The notes: a model not told the origin generated them from the sequence alone. Shown: positions 24,519 to 35,581, counted from the stretch's first letter. The stretch: 64,000 nt of DNA from Strongyloides papillosus (GCA_005656395.1 SRSI01000069.1:124001-188000), one strand, 5' to 3'. A program made the numbers and translations.

Positions 24519-24562
24519 GTATACATTTATACTTGTATTAATGATTGGTTTACCATATTTTC

Positions 24563-24959
24563 AGTTAATATAAAATTGCGTGTAAGCTGATCGTGAATAT
24601 ATAAACATTATTTCAATAATAACGTAGGCCATATTAAGTATTTGTCTACTTGTTCTTTTTTATATGTATTGTCTTTTGTGTGCATTGATGTTTTGGAAAA
24701 TAAAAAATTTTTACAAAATTATGTTTCACTGCTTTTTCAGAAATCTTTTTTCAATTAATCAAATGCAATACTGTATTCATTGTTTGTATTATCAAGAGAA
24801 CTAAATGTTTCAAGCAAATACTAAGCATCAAACAAGTTGCATTTTTAAAATAACAATTAATTATTATGGTTCTTAGAATACATGTTGCTTGAAAAAAAAG
24901 TTTTGTCGTCGTAGCGTATAAATACGTTAAATGGTGAATGTACAGTTATTCAAAGGAAA
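24563..24959. other. Intergenic, upstream of the F-box gene
   Basis: No feature beyond a TATAAATA (24917-24924) about 36 bp upstream of the F-box start. Confidence 0.4.
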
Positions 24960-26055
24960 ATGTCAACAATGATTTCGGACAACAATAATTCCAATACCTC
25001 TATTACTTCTCTTCCTTCTGAAATAGTGCGAATGGTCCTTCAAAAGTTGACTGGAAAATAATACACAATATCAGATTGGTATCAAAATTTTTTAACGATT
25101 TTGTATCAAGTAATATTGATAATCTTCCGAAACCAATGATGACAAGTCTTTCAATATCAAGCACTTACAATCCAGATGAAAAAATGCACATAGAATTTCT
25201 TTACCTCCACGAAAATGAGTATATAAAAGTTGAAGATGTTTATATTCCTATTGAAAATGTAAGTTTATAAGAATAATGCATTAATAAATTGTTAATTTGT
25301 AGAATGAACCAAGACTTCCAGAAATGGAAAATTTACTTTTAAAGATGGATCTCAAAAATGTTATGCATTTCGAAATAGTAGTCACCGGCGAAACGATAAT
25401 ATTCGATGTTCTTGATAGATATTTAAAATTTGGGACAACAGTGGAAAGTTTACAAATAAATATACAGAAATGCCCTTCTTTTGAAGGATTCTCAAGATTC
25501 ATCAGAAAAATTAGGTATGTCACATATTTGTGACTAAATAAATTGTGTTTTCTAAGTCAACCAATTCCAGTAGACTTTACCTTGCCGATGATTGATAACT
25601 CAAACAATTTATGCCTTGTTGAATGTGAATGCACCAAATTCGTTAATCCAAAAATGATAACAAATTTATATTGTAATAACAAGAATCTTAAGCGTATACT
25701 TGTTTTTTCTAACTGTACGAACATGGAATATGAATTAATTAAAGTCATCAAAGAAAAACAAGAATTGTGTAGTGGTAAAAATGGTTGTCATTCTAATTGT
25801 TATCTTTATTTACCCTTACGGAATAATAGTATTCATGATGTTGAAATTATCAACAATTTTCCTCTAAATGCCTATGACATTTCTTCCCCTCTCGAAATGG
25901 ACAATACAATTATTAGTGTTGAAAAATGTAGCAAATGCGCAGCTAGTTATGGAATAGCTTTGTCCTATCGTAAATCAACGTATTTGAATGACACTAATTG
26001 TGACTATGTCTTTGATAGAACTTTTTTCATTGATGACAACTTTTATATTGACTAG
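24960..26055 (+). pseudogene. F-box protein (one frameshift), three exons
   Basis: Probable substrate adaptor of an SCF ubiquitin ligase. The N-terminus has an F-box (LPSEIVRMVLQKL, then DWKIIHNIRLVSKFFNDF). The two halves are in different frames because one base is missing near 25047-25049. After that the frame is open. Introns at 25259-25302 and 25515-25556 (GTAAGT..GTAG and GTATGT..TAAG) join three exons to the TAG at 26053-26055, giving about 310 residues. The C-terminal part has several cysteines (CLVECECTKF; CSGKNGCHSNC; KCSKCA) and no LRR or FTH signature I recognise. F-box genes are expanded and fast-evolving in nematodes. A single indel in an otherwise spliceable gene may be sequence error. 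Confidence 0.65.
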
Positions 26056-26768
26056 ATATGGTAATATTTCTATTGTTTTTTTAAAGATAATTCAATTCAT
26101 TCTTTAAAATTAAGCAAATAACTTTTAAAAAAATATTAAATAGTTGAATTCAAAAACAAAAAGGTAGACGAATCATGCTACCCACAAAAAGGTGATAAAA
26201 AAGTTTATCGTGGTAAAAACATTTTTTTTAATAAAATAAAAAGGTTATTGTCTATGTTTATTGATATGAAATAAAAACACAAATGAAATAATCTTTAATT
26301 GGTACATGCAAATTTTTTGTTATTATTTTCACTCTACAAAGGTTTTTTTGGTGATTAGAAGATATGTGATACCATTAATAATAAAAATATTTTATCGTGT
26401 ATTAAAATAATTGTATATATATGGGGAACAGTAAAGGATATTGTGAAATTTTGTAACGCTTTCAAAAGGCGTTCCTCAAACACGATATAAATACCAAGTA
26501 AAAATATAATTATTATCATTATAGTTGTAGCGTTTTCATATTAATAAATACTCTATCTTATCTACGTGTATTATTGAAGAGAGGACAGCACCTCTACAAA
26601 AAGCTTATACATGTAGAAAATAAAAATAATTACTTCTCTAGTATATTCATAAAAACAGAGCATTGAAACTAATCCCAAGTAATATCATCATCTATAGAAA
26701 ATATCCAAAATTTTTGTGGTGGTAATTATGGAAAAATGGTTCAAAAACTTTTAGTGGTCCAAAATTTT
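26056..26768. other. Intergenic, with inverted copy of the 8.2 kb repeat
   Basis: No gene. Around 26454-26510 the sequence AACGCTTTCAAAAGGCGTT...GATATAAATACCAAG matches 8189-8246 in reverse complement. Confidence 0.45.
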
Positions 26769-27221
26769 TCACAGTTGATGTGGTTTTGGACGTCTCCTAG
26801 GAATTGGAAATGGATATAAAGGAAATCTCCCACTTGGTCCTGCATTTTTATTTAACAGCTCATTATCCATATTTCTTTTTTTACTTTTTGAATTACCAAA
26901 ATCCTGAGTAATAAATGACAATAGATTATCATTTATTTGAGAAGATAATAATTCTATCATTTTAAGATTTTGACGAATTCTTTCTTCTACAAAAGGTTTG
27001 TTTTTAACGTATTTTTCATTGTCTCCTAACTCGAGAGGAAGATCAGTTAATTTCATTGTACTGGAGATCATTTTTACAATCTCTCTTGTTGTGGGATCTT
27101 TTGATTCAAGAAGCATTTTATCCAATTTGTCATTTATGGTATCCATAGTAATGTCCGTAGTTGAGTAAGAAAAATTGAAAACGTTAAACAAAAGAAGCAA
27201 TGAAATCAACAGCTTGGCCAT
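26769..27221 (-). CDS. Secreted PQWNG-cluster family protein 1
   Basis: 150-residue secreted protein. Signal peptide (MAKLLISLLLLFNVFNFSYS), then the family's helical pro-region: LELGDNEKYVKNKPFVEERI, QNLKMIELLSSQI, LLSFITQDF. This ends in a basic SKSKKR, which could be a furin-type cleavage site. The C-terminal ~35 residues are proline/arginine-rich (FPLYPFPIPRRRPKP) and lack the PQWNG motif of its neighbours. It is the first of a minus-strand tandem cluster. The pro-region aligns well with the genes at 27398, 34244 and 35582. Function unknown; the Pro/Arg-rich basic tail is the type seen in some antimicrobial peptides, but that is speculation. Confidence 0.75.
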   Translation of the reverse strand: MAKLLISLLLLFNVFNFSYSTTDITMDTINDKLDKMLLESKDPTTREIVKMISSTMKLTDLPLELGDNEKYVKNKPFVEERIRQNLKMIELLSSQINDNLLSFITQDFGNSKSKKRNMDNELLNKNAGPSGRFPLYPFPIPRRRPKPHQL

Positions 27222-27397
27222 GATGCTTCAAGTTGAAATTCGCATTAAAAAAACTGATTTAATAGAATTTTTTATTGTAAAAATTATCTTATAAAATAGT
27301 TAAATGTAAATTTTTCAATGTGTATATATAAAATATCATTGAGAAATGCAAAAAAATAAAATTTAAATAAGAAATAAAATTTTGTATAATTTTAAAT

Positions 27398-27934
27398 TTA
27401 TTTATTTTTTGGTTGTCTATGTGACCGCCCGTGTTGCTTCTTTACAGGATCTGGGCTATAAGGTAGAGGAGATTTGCTAGGATCAGTATTTTTGTTTGGT
27501 TTTCCGATTGGTCCATTTTTGTTAACTAGATAAATGATATCACCATCATCATTATCCCATCCAGCCTGTGCAGCAACATTTGGAGATCTTTTAGATCTTT
27601 TTGATTTATCAAAGTCTTGAGTAAGGTATGGCAATAATTTTTCTTCTATCTGGGAAACCAATGCCTTTACATCTCTTAAATTTTTCTTTATTCCAAGTTC
27701 TACGAAAGGCTTCATCAGAACATATTGTTTGTAGTTTCCCATCTCCATGTTAGGATTAACGTCCTTAAACTTATCTTTTAATATTTGAATTTTTTTCATT
27801 CTTTCAAGTTTTGTTTCCATTTCATTTAAAAGTTCATCACGTTTGGTTTCGCCCACAGAATCCGGTGAAGCTTTAAGTGAATAAGAAAAATTGATAAAGC
27901 CGAGTAAGCAAAGGAAAGAAATAAAAAATTTCAT
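27398..27934 (-). CDS. Secreted PQWNG-cluster family protein 2
   Basis: 178 residues if started at MKFFISFLCLLG. The frame extends 17 codons further up, but that stretch is conserved as DNA upstream of the paralogs and is probably 5' UTR. After the signal peptide comes the shared pro-region (MEMGNYKQYVLMKPFVE, KKNLRDVKALVSQI, LLPYLTQDFDKSKRSKRSPN) with a clear dibasic/tribasic site. The post-cleavage segment AAQAGWDNDDGDIIYL looks like a diverged PQWNGEIFW unit. The tail is basic and proline-rich, ending in HGRSHRQPKNK. TATA box at 27973-27980. Secreted; role unknown. Confidence 0.75.
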   Translation of the reverse strand: MKFFISFLCLLGFINFSYSLKASPDSVGETKRDELLNEMETKLERMKKIQILKDKFKDVNPNMEMGNYKQYVLMKPFVELGIKKNLRDVKALVSQIEEKLLPYLTQDFDKSKRSKRSPNVAAQAGWDNDDGDIIYLVNKNGPIGKPNKNTDPSKSPLPYSPDPVKKQHGRSHRQPKNK

Positions 27935-28260
27935 TTTGTTATTTTCAATATGATATTCAATACTAAAAAGACCTTTTATATGCAATTTGTTTTACATTAT
28001 GCATGATAATTTATCACAAAAATAATCTTAAGAAATAATATTATTTAAATGAAGCAAACTCATTAATGTATAATATATAACAAAAAAGTTTATTATAAAG
28101 TCTGTTTAATGTTTTCGTTATGTGATAATAAAATATTTCCATTTTTTTTTAAATTATCATTTTGGTTTAGTCTATCACTAAAATGTTTTTAAGATATACT
28201 TCTGATTCAACTTAAACAATTTTATATATTTCATAAAATTTTCTGTTATTTATTAAAAAT
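27935..28260 (-). promoter_or_regulatory. Shared upstream cassette of family protein 2
   Basis: Similar over about 330 bp to the DNA upstream of the genes at 30635, 37623 and 45565. From the ATG outward: a conserved leader (TTGAATATCATATTGAAAAT), a TATA box (TATAAAAG, 27973-27980), a palindromic pair of GATA sites TGATAATTTATCA (28004-28016), and the block AGTTTATTATAAAGTCTG. Confidence 0.65.
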
Positions 28261-28873
28261 AATAATTTAAATTTGAATTTCAAAGTAGTTTCTAAAAATA
28301 TATTGTAACTAATAAAAAATGCAAAGTTTTATTTTTAAAATATTCAATAGTTGAATTTCATTATTTTAAATTTTTATTCTTAGATTGATCTTGTATTGTT
28401 TACGAGCTACTAATGTTTAGACTTTAAAAATATTGTCAGTGGAGAGAGGAATATACTATATGAAAAATTTACAATTAAAAATGTTATAACACCTTTGACG
28501 TAACTTAACTTTCTTTAGTTTAGAACCACTAAATTTTTTTCCATTATTTTGTTTGAGAAACTACAATTTTAAAACTTTTATTTATTGATTAAACAGTGAA
28601 TTATATTGAAGGTAAATACATTTTATCATTAATTTCTAAAAAACGATGCCCAACGAAGGTTTTAATTATAAATAAATGTTTTTTAAGTAAATAAATAAGT
28701 ATAAGATTTTGTCTTATTATTGAATCCATCATAGGATACTCCGTAATTCTTTCTGTTACAAGTCTTCTATATATTTATAGAAGGTAATACGATTTATTCT
28801 GTATTTTTTGATTTTATTAGTTCTTCGTATTTAAGTTTACATTGATGTTATTTGACTTTTTTTTGTCAATACA
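28261..28873. other. Gene-less spacer
   Basis: AT-rich; nothing recognised. Confidence 0.4.
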
Positions 28874-29545
28874 TTAAATATTTCTAAATGATTTCATATG
28901 GTCCTCCTTCTGTACTGTATTATTTTCTGTGTCACTATCTGTGAATGCTTTTCTCATTATATCTAAAAATTTATCTATTCGTGTATTATCCTCATCACAT
29001 TTTTGTTCTTTATCTTTATAACACTCTAATTCTTTATCCCATTCCCTTCGTTTTCACTATTTTCGTTCAATTCTTGTTCTTCATCCCATTCTCTTTCATT
29101 ATCTTCATCAAATATCTGTTCTTCATCTAATCTTAGTTCTCCATCTTTATTAAATTCTTGTCCTTCATATTCATCTCATTTTAGTTTTATATACAGGTCT
29201 CTTTTCTTCTTTTTTAAACCACCAAATTTTCTTGAAGCGAGTTTTATCAGTTTTTCATTATTTTGGGGAAATAATTTTTTTCCATTTTTGAACTTTGCTT
29301 TACTTTTTCTCCTACAAAAGGTTTCTTATCAGCAAATTTTCTTTTTTCTCCTAGTTTAAGAGAGGTGATCAAGCACTTTAACTGTACCAAAATTCATTTT
29401 TTCAATTTCTTTTGTTTCGGAATATTTTATTTGTATAGTCTTTTATCTAATTTATTATTCTATAGAATCCAGAATTGAGTCCTTAGATGGATATGAAAAA
29501 TTGATAAAGTTAAACAAAAGAAACAGAAAATAATATATTATTCAT
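28874..29545 (-). pseudogene. Decayed PQWNG-cluster family copy
   Basis: Starts with an ATG and a hydrophobic leader at 29545, then breaks. Pieces of the pro-region (KLGEKRKFADKKPFVGEK) and a long charged C-terminal region (DEYEGQEFNKDGELRLDEEQ; RREWDKELECYKDKE) can be read in different frames with several stops and shifts, ending at 28874. The charged part is unlike any intact neighbour. I see no way it could be translated as one protein. Confidence 0.6.
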
Positions 29546-29771
29546 GGTATATTCCAATATGAAATTAAGTTTAAATTAACAAATTAAGTAAAATTTTTTA
29601 TATATAAAAATTATTTTAAAAAATGTTCAATGTAAATTTTTCAATGTGTTTTCTAAAATATCATTGAGAAATAAAAAAATAATTTCATAAAAAAACTAAA
29701 TTTTTACATAGATTAAATTCATCTTTTAGTGTACTTATTTCCATGTAGTCCCAGATTGCATCATTACAGAA

Positions 29772-30635
29772 TTAAGGACCATATATCATTGTTCTGGGAG
29801 CCATCATTTTAGGATTTGGGCTGAGAGGAAGAGGTGACTTAGGAGGACTATGTTTTCCACCATCTTTCATTGATACACTCATACTAACGTAATTCATAGT
29901 TTTTTGTTTACTTCTACCAGTGTGAGCATGATAATCTGATTTTGAAGACGGTAATTTTTCATTTATCGATATATCTTTATCGATTGTTATATCTGGATCT
30001 TCTTGTCTAATATAATCTGTTCTTTTTTCTTCACATTCTCCTCTTGTAGAAATTTTAACAGGTTTATAGGATGGAGCTTTTTGTAAAATATATCCTTCTT
30101 CTTTACCTTGTCCTTTTGAATAAGTAAGAGGAATGACAGGGCATGGATGTCCTTTTGTTTTGGTTGGAACAAGGACAGAGTATGGATTTGTTTCTGGATA
30201 TTTTGAAATTACTTTGGCACTAGGATGTTTCCAAAAAATCTCTCCATTCCATTGTGCTGCAACATTTGGGGATTTCTTTGGTCTTTTTGATTTATCGGAG
30301 GCTTGTTGAAGGAGTGGTAATAATTTAAAATCAACTTCATCAGCTATAAGGTTTATAGTTCTTAAATGAAATTGTATTGCTTTTACTATGTTAGCCTTCG
30401 AAGTATTATCGTCTTTCACACTTTTTGTTTTATATGTGTCAGCAATTTTTTTAGAAAATACTAGTAAATCTTTAACTATCTCTTCAAATGCTTCCTTAAT
30501 TGGTCCAAGATTGTCCTCTTTGGGGCCATTAAAATGATAAACCCTATTATTATCAATTATTGGTGGTAAATTCGAAAGTGAATAAGAAACACTGATAAAG
30601 CTAAGTAAATAAAGGAAAGAAATTAAAAATTTCAT
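29772..30635 (-). CDS. Secreted PQWNG-cluster family protein 3
   Basis: 287 residues from MKFLISFLYLLSF (the frame also runs 17 codons upstream, probably 5' UTR). Signal peptide, a helical pro-region (IVKAIQFHLRTINLIADEV, LLPLLQQASDKSKRPKKSPN) ending in basic residues, then one AAQWNGEIFWKHP motif. The remaining ~170 residues are charged and Ser/Thr/Pro-rich, finishing with KSPLPLSPNPK; KSPLP.S.P also occurs in protein 2. Single exon. The motif follows directly after the basic site, as in proteins 5 and 6. Secreted; role unknown. Confidence 0.75.
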   Translation of the reverse strand: MKFLISFLYLLSFISVSYSLSNLPPIIDNNRVYHFNGPKEDNLGPIKEAFEEIVKDLLVFSKKIADTYKTKSVKDDNTSKANIVKAIQFHLRTINLIADEVDFKLLPLLQQASDKSKRPKKSPNVAAQWNGEIFWKHPSAKVISKYPETNPYSVLVPTKTKGHPCPVIPLTYSKGQGKEEGYILQKAPSYKPVKISTRGECEEKRTDYIRQEDPDITIDKDISINEKLPSSKSDYHAHTGRSKQKTMNYVSMSVSMKDGGKHSPPKSPLPLSPNPKMMAPRTMIYGP

Positions 30636-30970
30636 TTCGTTATTTTCAATATGATACTCAATTCGAGAAGGATTTCTTATATACATACTATTTTACATAA
30701 TTTATGATAATTTATCATAAAAATGATCTTAAACACAGAAAGTTATCTAAATATAGCAAATTATTAGCGATATTATAAATAAAAAAGTTAATTATAAAAA
30801 CTGTTTAATGAATAAATTGTGTGGCAAGAAAATATTTACATTTTTATTTGAAAAATTAGCATTTCTAGACATTTTAATAATAGAAACTTCTTAAGATATT
30901 TTTCTGATTTAGTTAAAGCAATTTTTTTATCTATAACAACATAAATTGTTTTTTGTGATTTATTGAAACA
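30636..30970 (-). promoter_or_regulatory. Shared upstream cassette of family protein 3
   Basis: Same layout as upstream of protein 2: conserved leader, TATA box (TATATAAGAA, 30673-30682) and palindromic GATA pair TGATAATTTATCA at 30705-30717. Confidence 0.65.
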
Positions 30971-33298
30971 ATTGTTTAAATTATAATTTTTAAATAGCTT
31001 CTGAGCATATTTTGTCTTCATAAATAATGTGCAACGACATACCAGATTTATCACGAAGTCTTGGTAATAAAATTTATTTTAGCTTGTCGAGAAAGTCCCA
31101 GTAACAAGATAACACCATACTTTTGTTTAACTTTTTTGCAGTTAATTACAAGCTTTATTATTAGTCAATAAGGTATAGTAAACATTAAAAATTAAAATTA
31201 ATTTATTAAATTCTAACTTCTTTCAAAGAACAAACATACTTTACAGAAAAAAAGTAATAAATTTTTACAATTTTAACAATTTAAGCAATTAATTAAGATT
31301 AGATATATAAATAATATCATAATTAATATTTTTCTTAAGAATTAATGTCTGATGATCTTCCTAACATAATTATTTAGATTTTAAACTTATAATTTCATTA
31401 ATTGTTTAAAAAGAATACTCTTTAAAAAAACCTTTATAAAATGTTTTAAAACTAAATTCAGGAACAGTCTTGAAATATTATAAAGATTTGGGCTTTAATA
31501 TAAGCACTATATCATAAAAAATAACCAGTAGAAAAAAGTCACTGATTAGAAATAGCAAACAAAGGTTCTCGAAAAAATTGAGATGTTTTATTAAGATTAT
31601 CAGTCAAAGAAAAAAAGATCCCAAAATTTAAAAATAGTGTCGATCAAAATTTCTATATGAAATAACTGATGGAGAATTTTCAGATAAAGTAAGCTCTAAT
31701 AAAGTATTTTTGATATAAATTACGATCCATTTGGATGTTATTAGTGTACAAAATGTTTCCATACGAAGGAGTTCCAATTGGAACTCATTTTCCTTCATAC
31801 AAAATTTAAAAAAGTTATAATTAAATTAGTAAATCTATTAGATTTTGTTATTTCTTAAAAATAATTGATATAAATTTATAATATCTTTGATTCCTTCTAT
31901 TGAAATTCTAGAATTCCAATGAAATAAGATTTATAAATAGTTTTTTACATTAATAAAACTGAGAATAACCATTTGATCCAGTCTGTAAGCTATTTAACTA
32001 TACAAAAAACACATTCTCGAATCACGTATTGTGATAAGAACGCGTTCTTGGGACGACATTTCATGGAGTTTCTATAAATGCTTAAATTGTGAAACATAAT
32101 TACATTTAAAATATTTTTTAATGGACATTAACTATAGGTAAATTATGTAAGTCAACTTTTATGGTAAGAATAACTTTATAAGACCCGATTTACACTAGAA
32201 ATATCTTCAAGAATTATCATTATCTAATAAAAATGTGAAATTTGGAATTTTGGAAATGTTTTTTTATGAATGCTCAATATAATGAATTAAAAAATACCTT
32301 TTTGAATCACTTTTCAAATTGATGGAAACCTTGTAGAACATCTATGTTATACTGATAAAACAATAATGAGTCATCTATTAATTCAAATATCCCTTATTAA
32401 TGTTTTTTTTAATGTTTCTTCATCAGATATTTGATGTGAATAACTTTGGTAGAACACCTGAATTTTTTTGAAAAATCTGATTTGCGATTTCTCATCAGCA
32501 ACCTTTTACATTTAATAATTTCTTTATAATTTGATACTTATATTCATGATCGCTCTTATAAGTCAGTATTAAACCAAATTATAGATATTTAAATAAGAAT
32601 CGTTTGTTAAACATTTTGTCAACAACAATATGTTTTAAAATTCAAGTAACAAGCCGAAGGGCATGTTTTCCTTGGGTTTGTTTAACTTTTCAATGCATTG
32701 TACCAAGAATTATTATTATAAAGAACAACCACCACAATTTGAACATAACATGGCTTAAATTAAATCAATTAATTTATCATTATGTTTTTTCTGATTCTAG
32801 TATTTGAGCGTTATAATCGTTTATAAACCTTTTTATATAATCAATTCAAAATAAAATTACTATTTGTTCAAAACTATATTAGAAGAATAGTCAAAAAGGG
32901 TGTTTATAAAGATAACTTATTCAATTATGGTCACAAACATTCAGAATTCGTTTTGAAATTCAAACTGAGAAACAAAATTTTTCCTCTTATAAAATTAGGC
33001 TGAGATTGAAAAGAAATATTGTGAAGTAAAAATTAATTTATGAATTTCCTTTTTTTATAGAAATTATATAATATTTATATCAAAATACAAAAAAAAAATT
33101 TTTCCTAAAATTTTAATAAATTTTACATATAAAGGACATTGGATAGAATAACACAAAAAATATAATAAAAATAAAATTTCAATATTATATCAATTCATTT
33201 TCCATTTTTTTTTCAACGCACACTTTCATAATCATGTCTTTTATATTTATCTCTTTTTTTTCCTATAGAAAGTAATACCACATCTCTCAGTTAAATAT
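30971..33298. other. Gene-less region, 2.3 kb
   Basis: No gene seen. It contains an 18 bp perfect palindrome at 31769-31786 and, around 32890-32990, one unit related to the 13.5-14.3 kb tandem repeat. Confidence 0.45.
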
Positions 33299-33758
33299 CT
33301 ATTGTGAAAGATCTTTTTTATCTTGATCTAAGAATCTTTCATATATTCGGGAATCAATTTTCTTGAAGAAATTGCTATTTTTACTTTCTGAAGTACCACC
33401 CTTCTTAGAAATGAACGGCTTCGTTTTATTACCACTTTGATTAGATAAGTTCTTTATCATTTTTAAACTTTTTCTTATTTTTCTTTTTAATCTAACTTTG
33501 TTCTCAACAAAACTTGTATAGCTTGCCATTTCGATAGGATTTTCAAAAAACATGAGTACATCAATGAGCGTTTTTCAATTTCTTTTAATGGAGAATCTTC
33601 TAATTTTCCAATCTTAAGAATTGGAAAAAATTCTTTCAAAGCCGGAGATGACTGTACTTTTAGAAAATTTTGTTAAATTCAGAGATGGTTGTGCTCTTGA
33701 ATAAGAGAAAGTGATATAGTTAAGTAGAAGAAATAGAAAAAATAAAGAGTTTATCCAT
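33299..33758 (-). pseudogene. Decayed PQWNG-cluster family copy (MDK type)
   Basis: Begins MDKLFIFSIS at 33758, matching the MDKLLISLLLLLNVITF leader of the genes at 35050 and 36637, but one extra base breaks the signal peptide. The pro-region follows in another frame (NPIEMASYTSFVENKVR, IRKSLKMIKNLSNQ, KPFISKKGG), ending at 33299. No PQWNG motif remains. Confidence 0.65.
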
Positions 33759-34243
33759 TATATTTTCAAATTGAAATATAATACAAAAAAATAAGTCAAA
33801 AACAATTTTTTTTTTATATTATATAAAGTAATTTGTTGTAATAATCATTATGATAAATTTAATTATTTAAATTTTAAAATATGTAAAATAAGTTAATTAA
33901 ATTAAAAATTATGTTTTTAGGGAATATTTATATTTGATAATTTTTTGTAAAATTGCTACATAAATATTTTTTTGCATTGTAAAGTAATAAAATAAAAAAA
34001 AAATTATGAAGTAGTAATTATTTAATGTATGTTAATCTATTTTTTTTTATACAAAATGTCATAAAGAAAGAAGAACATGATAAAAAGCAAATTTAAAATT
34101 AAATTTATTTCTAATAAACAGTTATTTCCTACAATGTATTTTTTATATTTAATTGCTTAGAGTAGGTAGCTTCTTCAAATTTAAGGAAGCTCGACATTCT
34201 GAGACATTGTATTGATTGAAATGTTTTTGTTTGGAGGAACTAT
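33759..34243. other. Intergenic within the cluster
   Basis: Upstream DNA of the decayed MDK copy with one GATA site (TGATAA, 33851-33856), then the 3' flank of the next gene. Confidence 0.4.
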
Positions 34244-35050
34244 TTATTCTACTTTTTTTTCTAGCATATTTACGAGATCTTTTTTTTCCTGTAGTTCCTT
34301 TTCTAATTCTCTTAATTTAATTTCCAATTGACGCTTCCTATACAACTCTGCTTCCTTTTCCTCCAATTTTTCCTTATATATTTGATAACGATTAGGTTTT
34401 CTTTTTCTACCATTATATAATTTCGCAATTGTATCAATAACTTGTTTCGAAAAATCTTCATTATTAAGCTTTAAATTACGCTTATTCCAATCTTCCATAT
34501 CTTCCAAATCTTCCACATCTCTTTCTATTACGGAATTTTTTTTTAAAGGCATTGTTCTTATATTCTTCGTATAAAAGTGATTTTTTTCTCTAGACATTGG
34601 TTTGTGGCTATCTTTTAATGACTTACTATCAGAAATATATTTAGCAAATTTTTGGGTTAAGAAATCTTCACCATTCCATTGTGGTTTATAAACAACGGCT
34701 TTGCTTGGTTTAGGAGATTTATTGAAATCCTGAGTAAGGAATGGCATTAATTTCTTCTCATTTTCATTTACCAAATGTTTTATCATATTAGTGTTCTTGC
34801 GTATTCTATCTGCAACCATAGATTTCTTCGTTTCATACTCATTTTTATCTCCCATTACAAGAGGTTGATTATAAAATTCACCTAAACCTTCAAACTGTTC
34901 AAAAAACATAGTCATTTCCGGTCCTATAGTTGCAGTATCAATCCCTTTTAAAACATCATTGATTAAATTCTTGGTTGGATTTGTGGTTGAATGAGAGAAA
35001 GTAATAACGTTAAGTAGAAGAAGCAGAGAAATTAAGGACTTATCCATCAT
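34244..35050 (-). CDS. Secreted PQWNG-cluster family protein 4
   Basis: 268 residues. Signal peptide MMDKSLISLLLLLNVITFSHS, then a pro-region in family order: NQPLVMGDKNEYETKKSMV, DRIRKNTNMIKHLVNENE, KKLMPFLTQDFNKS. One PQWNGEDFLTQKFAKY motif follows. The second half holds an acidic patch (DVEDLEDMED) and a long charged helix (EKLEEKEAELYRKRQLEI... ending EKKVE) predicted to form a coiled coil. About 70 percent similar to protein 5 in the N-terminal half, showing recent duplication. Upstream (35134-35145) is TTATCATGATAA, two abutting GATA sites in mirror orientation. Confidence 0.8.
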   Translation of the reverse strand: MMDKSLISLLLLLNVITFSHSTTNPTKNLINDVLKGIDTATIGPEMTMFFEQFEGLGEFYNQPLVMGDKNEYETKKSMVADRIRKNTNMIKHLVNENEKKLMPFLTQDFNKSPKPSKAVVYKPQWNGEDFLTQKFAKYISDSKSLKDSHKPMSREKNHFYTKNIRTMPLKKNSVIERDVEDLEDMEDWNKRNLKLNNEDFSKQVIDTIAKLYNGRKRKPNRYQIYKEKLEEKEAELYRKRQLEIKLRELEKELQEKKDLVNMLEKKVE

Positions 35051-35581
35051 ATTTTCAAATTGAAAATCAATTAAAAAAAATACGTCAAAAACAATTTTTT
35101 TCCCATATTATACAGAATAATTTGTTAAAAAAATTATCATGATAAATTCAATTTATTTTAATTTTTAATATGTAAAATAAATTAATTAAATTAAAAATTA
35201 TGCTTTTAGGGAATATTTACATTAGATAATTTTTTGTTAAACCGCTAAATAAATACTTTTTGTATTAAAAAAATAGTATATAACATACAATCTACGAAGT
35301 AATAATTATTAAATAATTGTTAATTCATTTATTTTTTATATAAAATACCATTAAGAAAGAAAAACATTGTAAAAAGCTATTAAAAATTAAATTTTTATTA
35401 AATTTACAATTATTTTTTACAATATATATTTTTCATATTTAAAAATTTAGAGTAGGTAACTTATTCAAATTTCAGGAATCTCGACATTTTGAGGAATTAT
35501 AGTGCTTGGAAAAATTTTTTTGCTTCGAGAAGATGTTCTTTCTAATTTTTTTTCAACAGGTTTATTATATCCTTTTGTTTT
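35051..35581. promoter_or_regulatory. Upstream region of family protein 4, MDK type
   Basis: Shares sequence with the DNA upstream of 36637 and 33758. Contains mirror GATA sites TTATCATGATAA at 35134-35145. The distal half is the 3' flank of protein 5. Confidence 0.5.

Larger units (their letters stand above)
22443..24562 (+). repeat. Right arm of 2.1 kb inverted duplication
   Basis: Mirror of 19245-21360. The inner boundary falls 40 bp after the end of the nrde-2 fragment. Confidence 0.85.

Noticed and set aside
31769..31786. 18 bp perfect palindrome GAGTTCCAATTGGAACTC
   Set aside because: Isolated, with no gene or repeat beside it; one such palindrome in 64 kb of biased sequence is not surprising.
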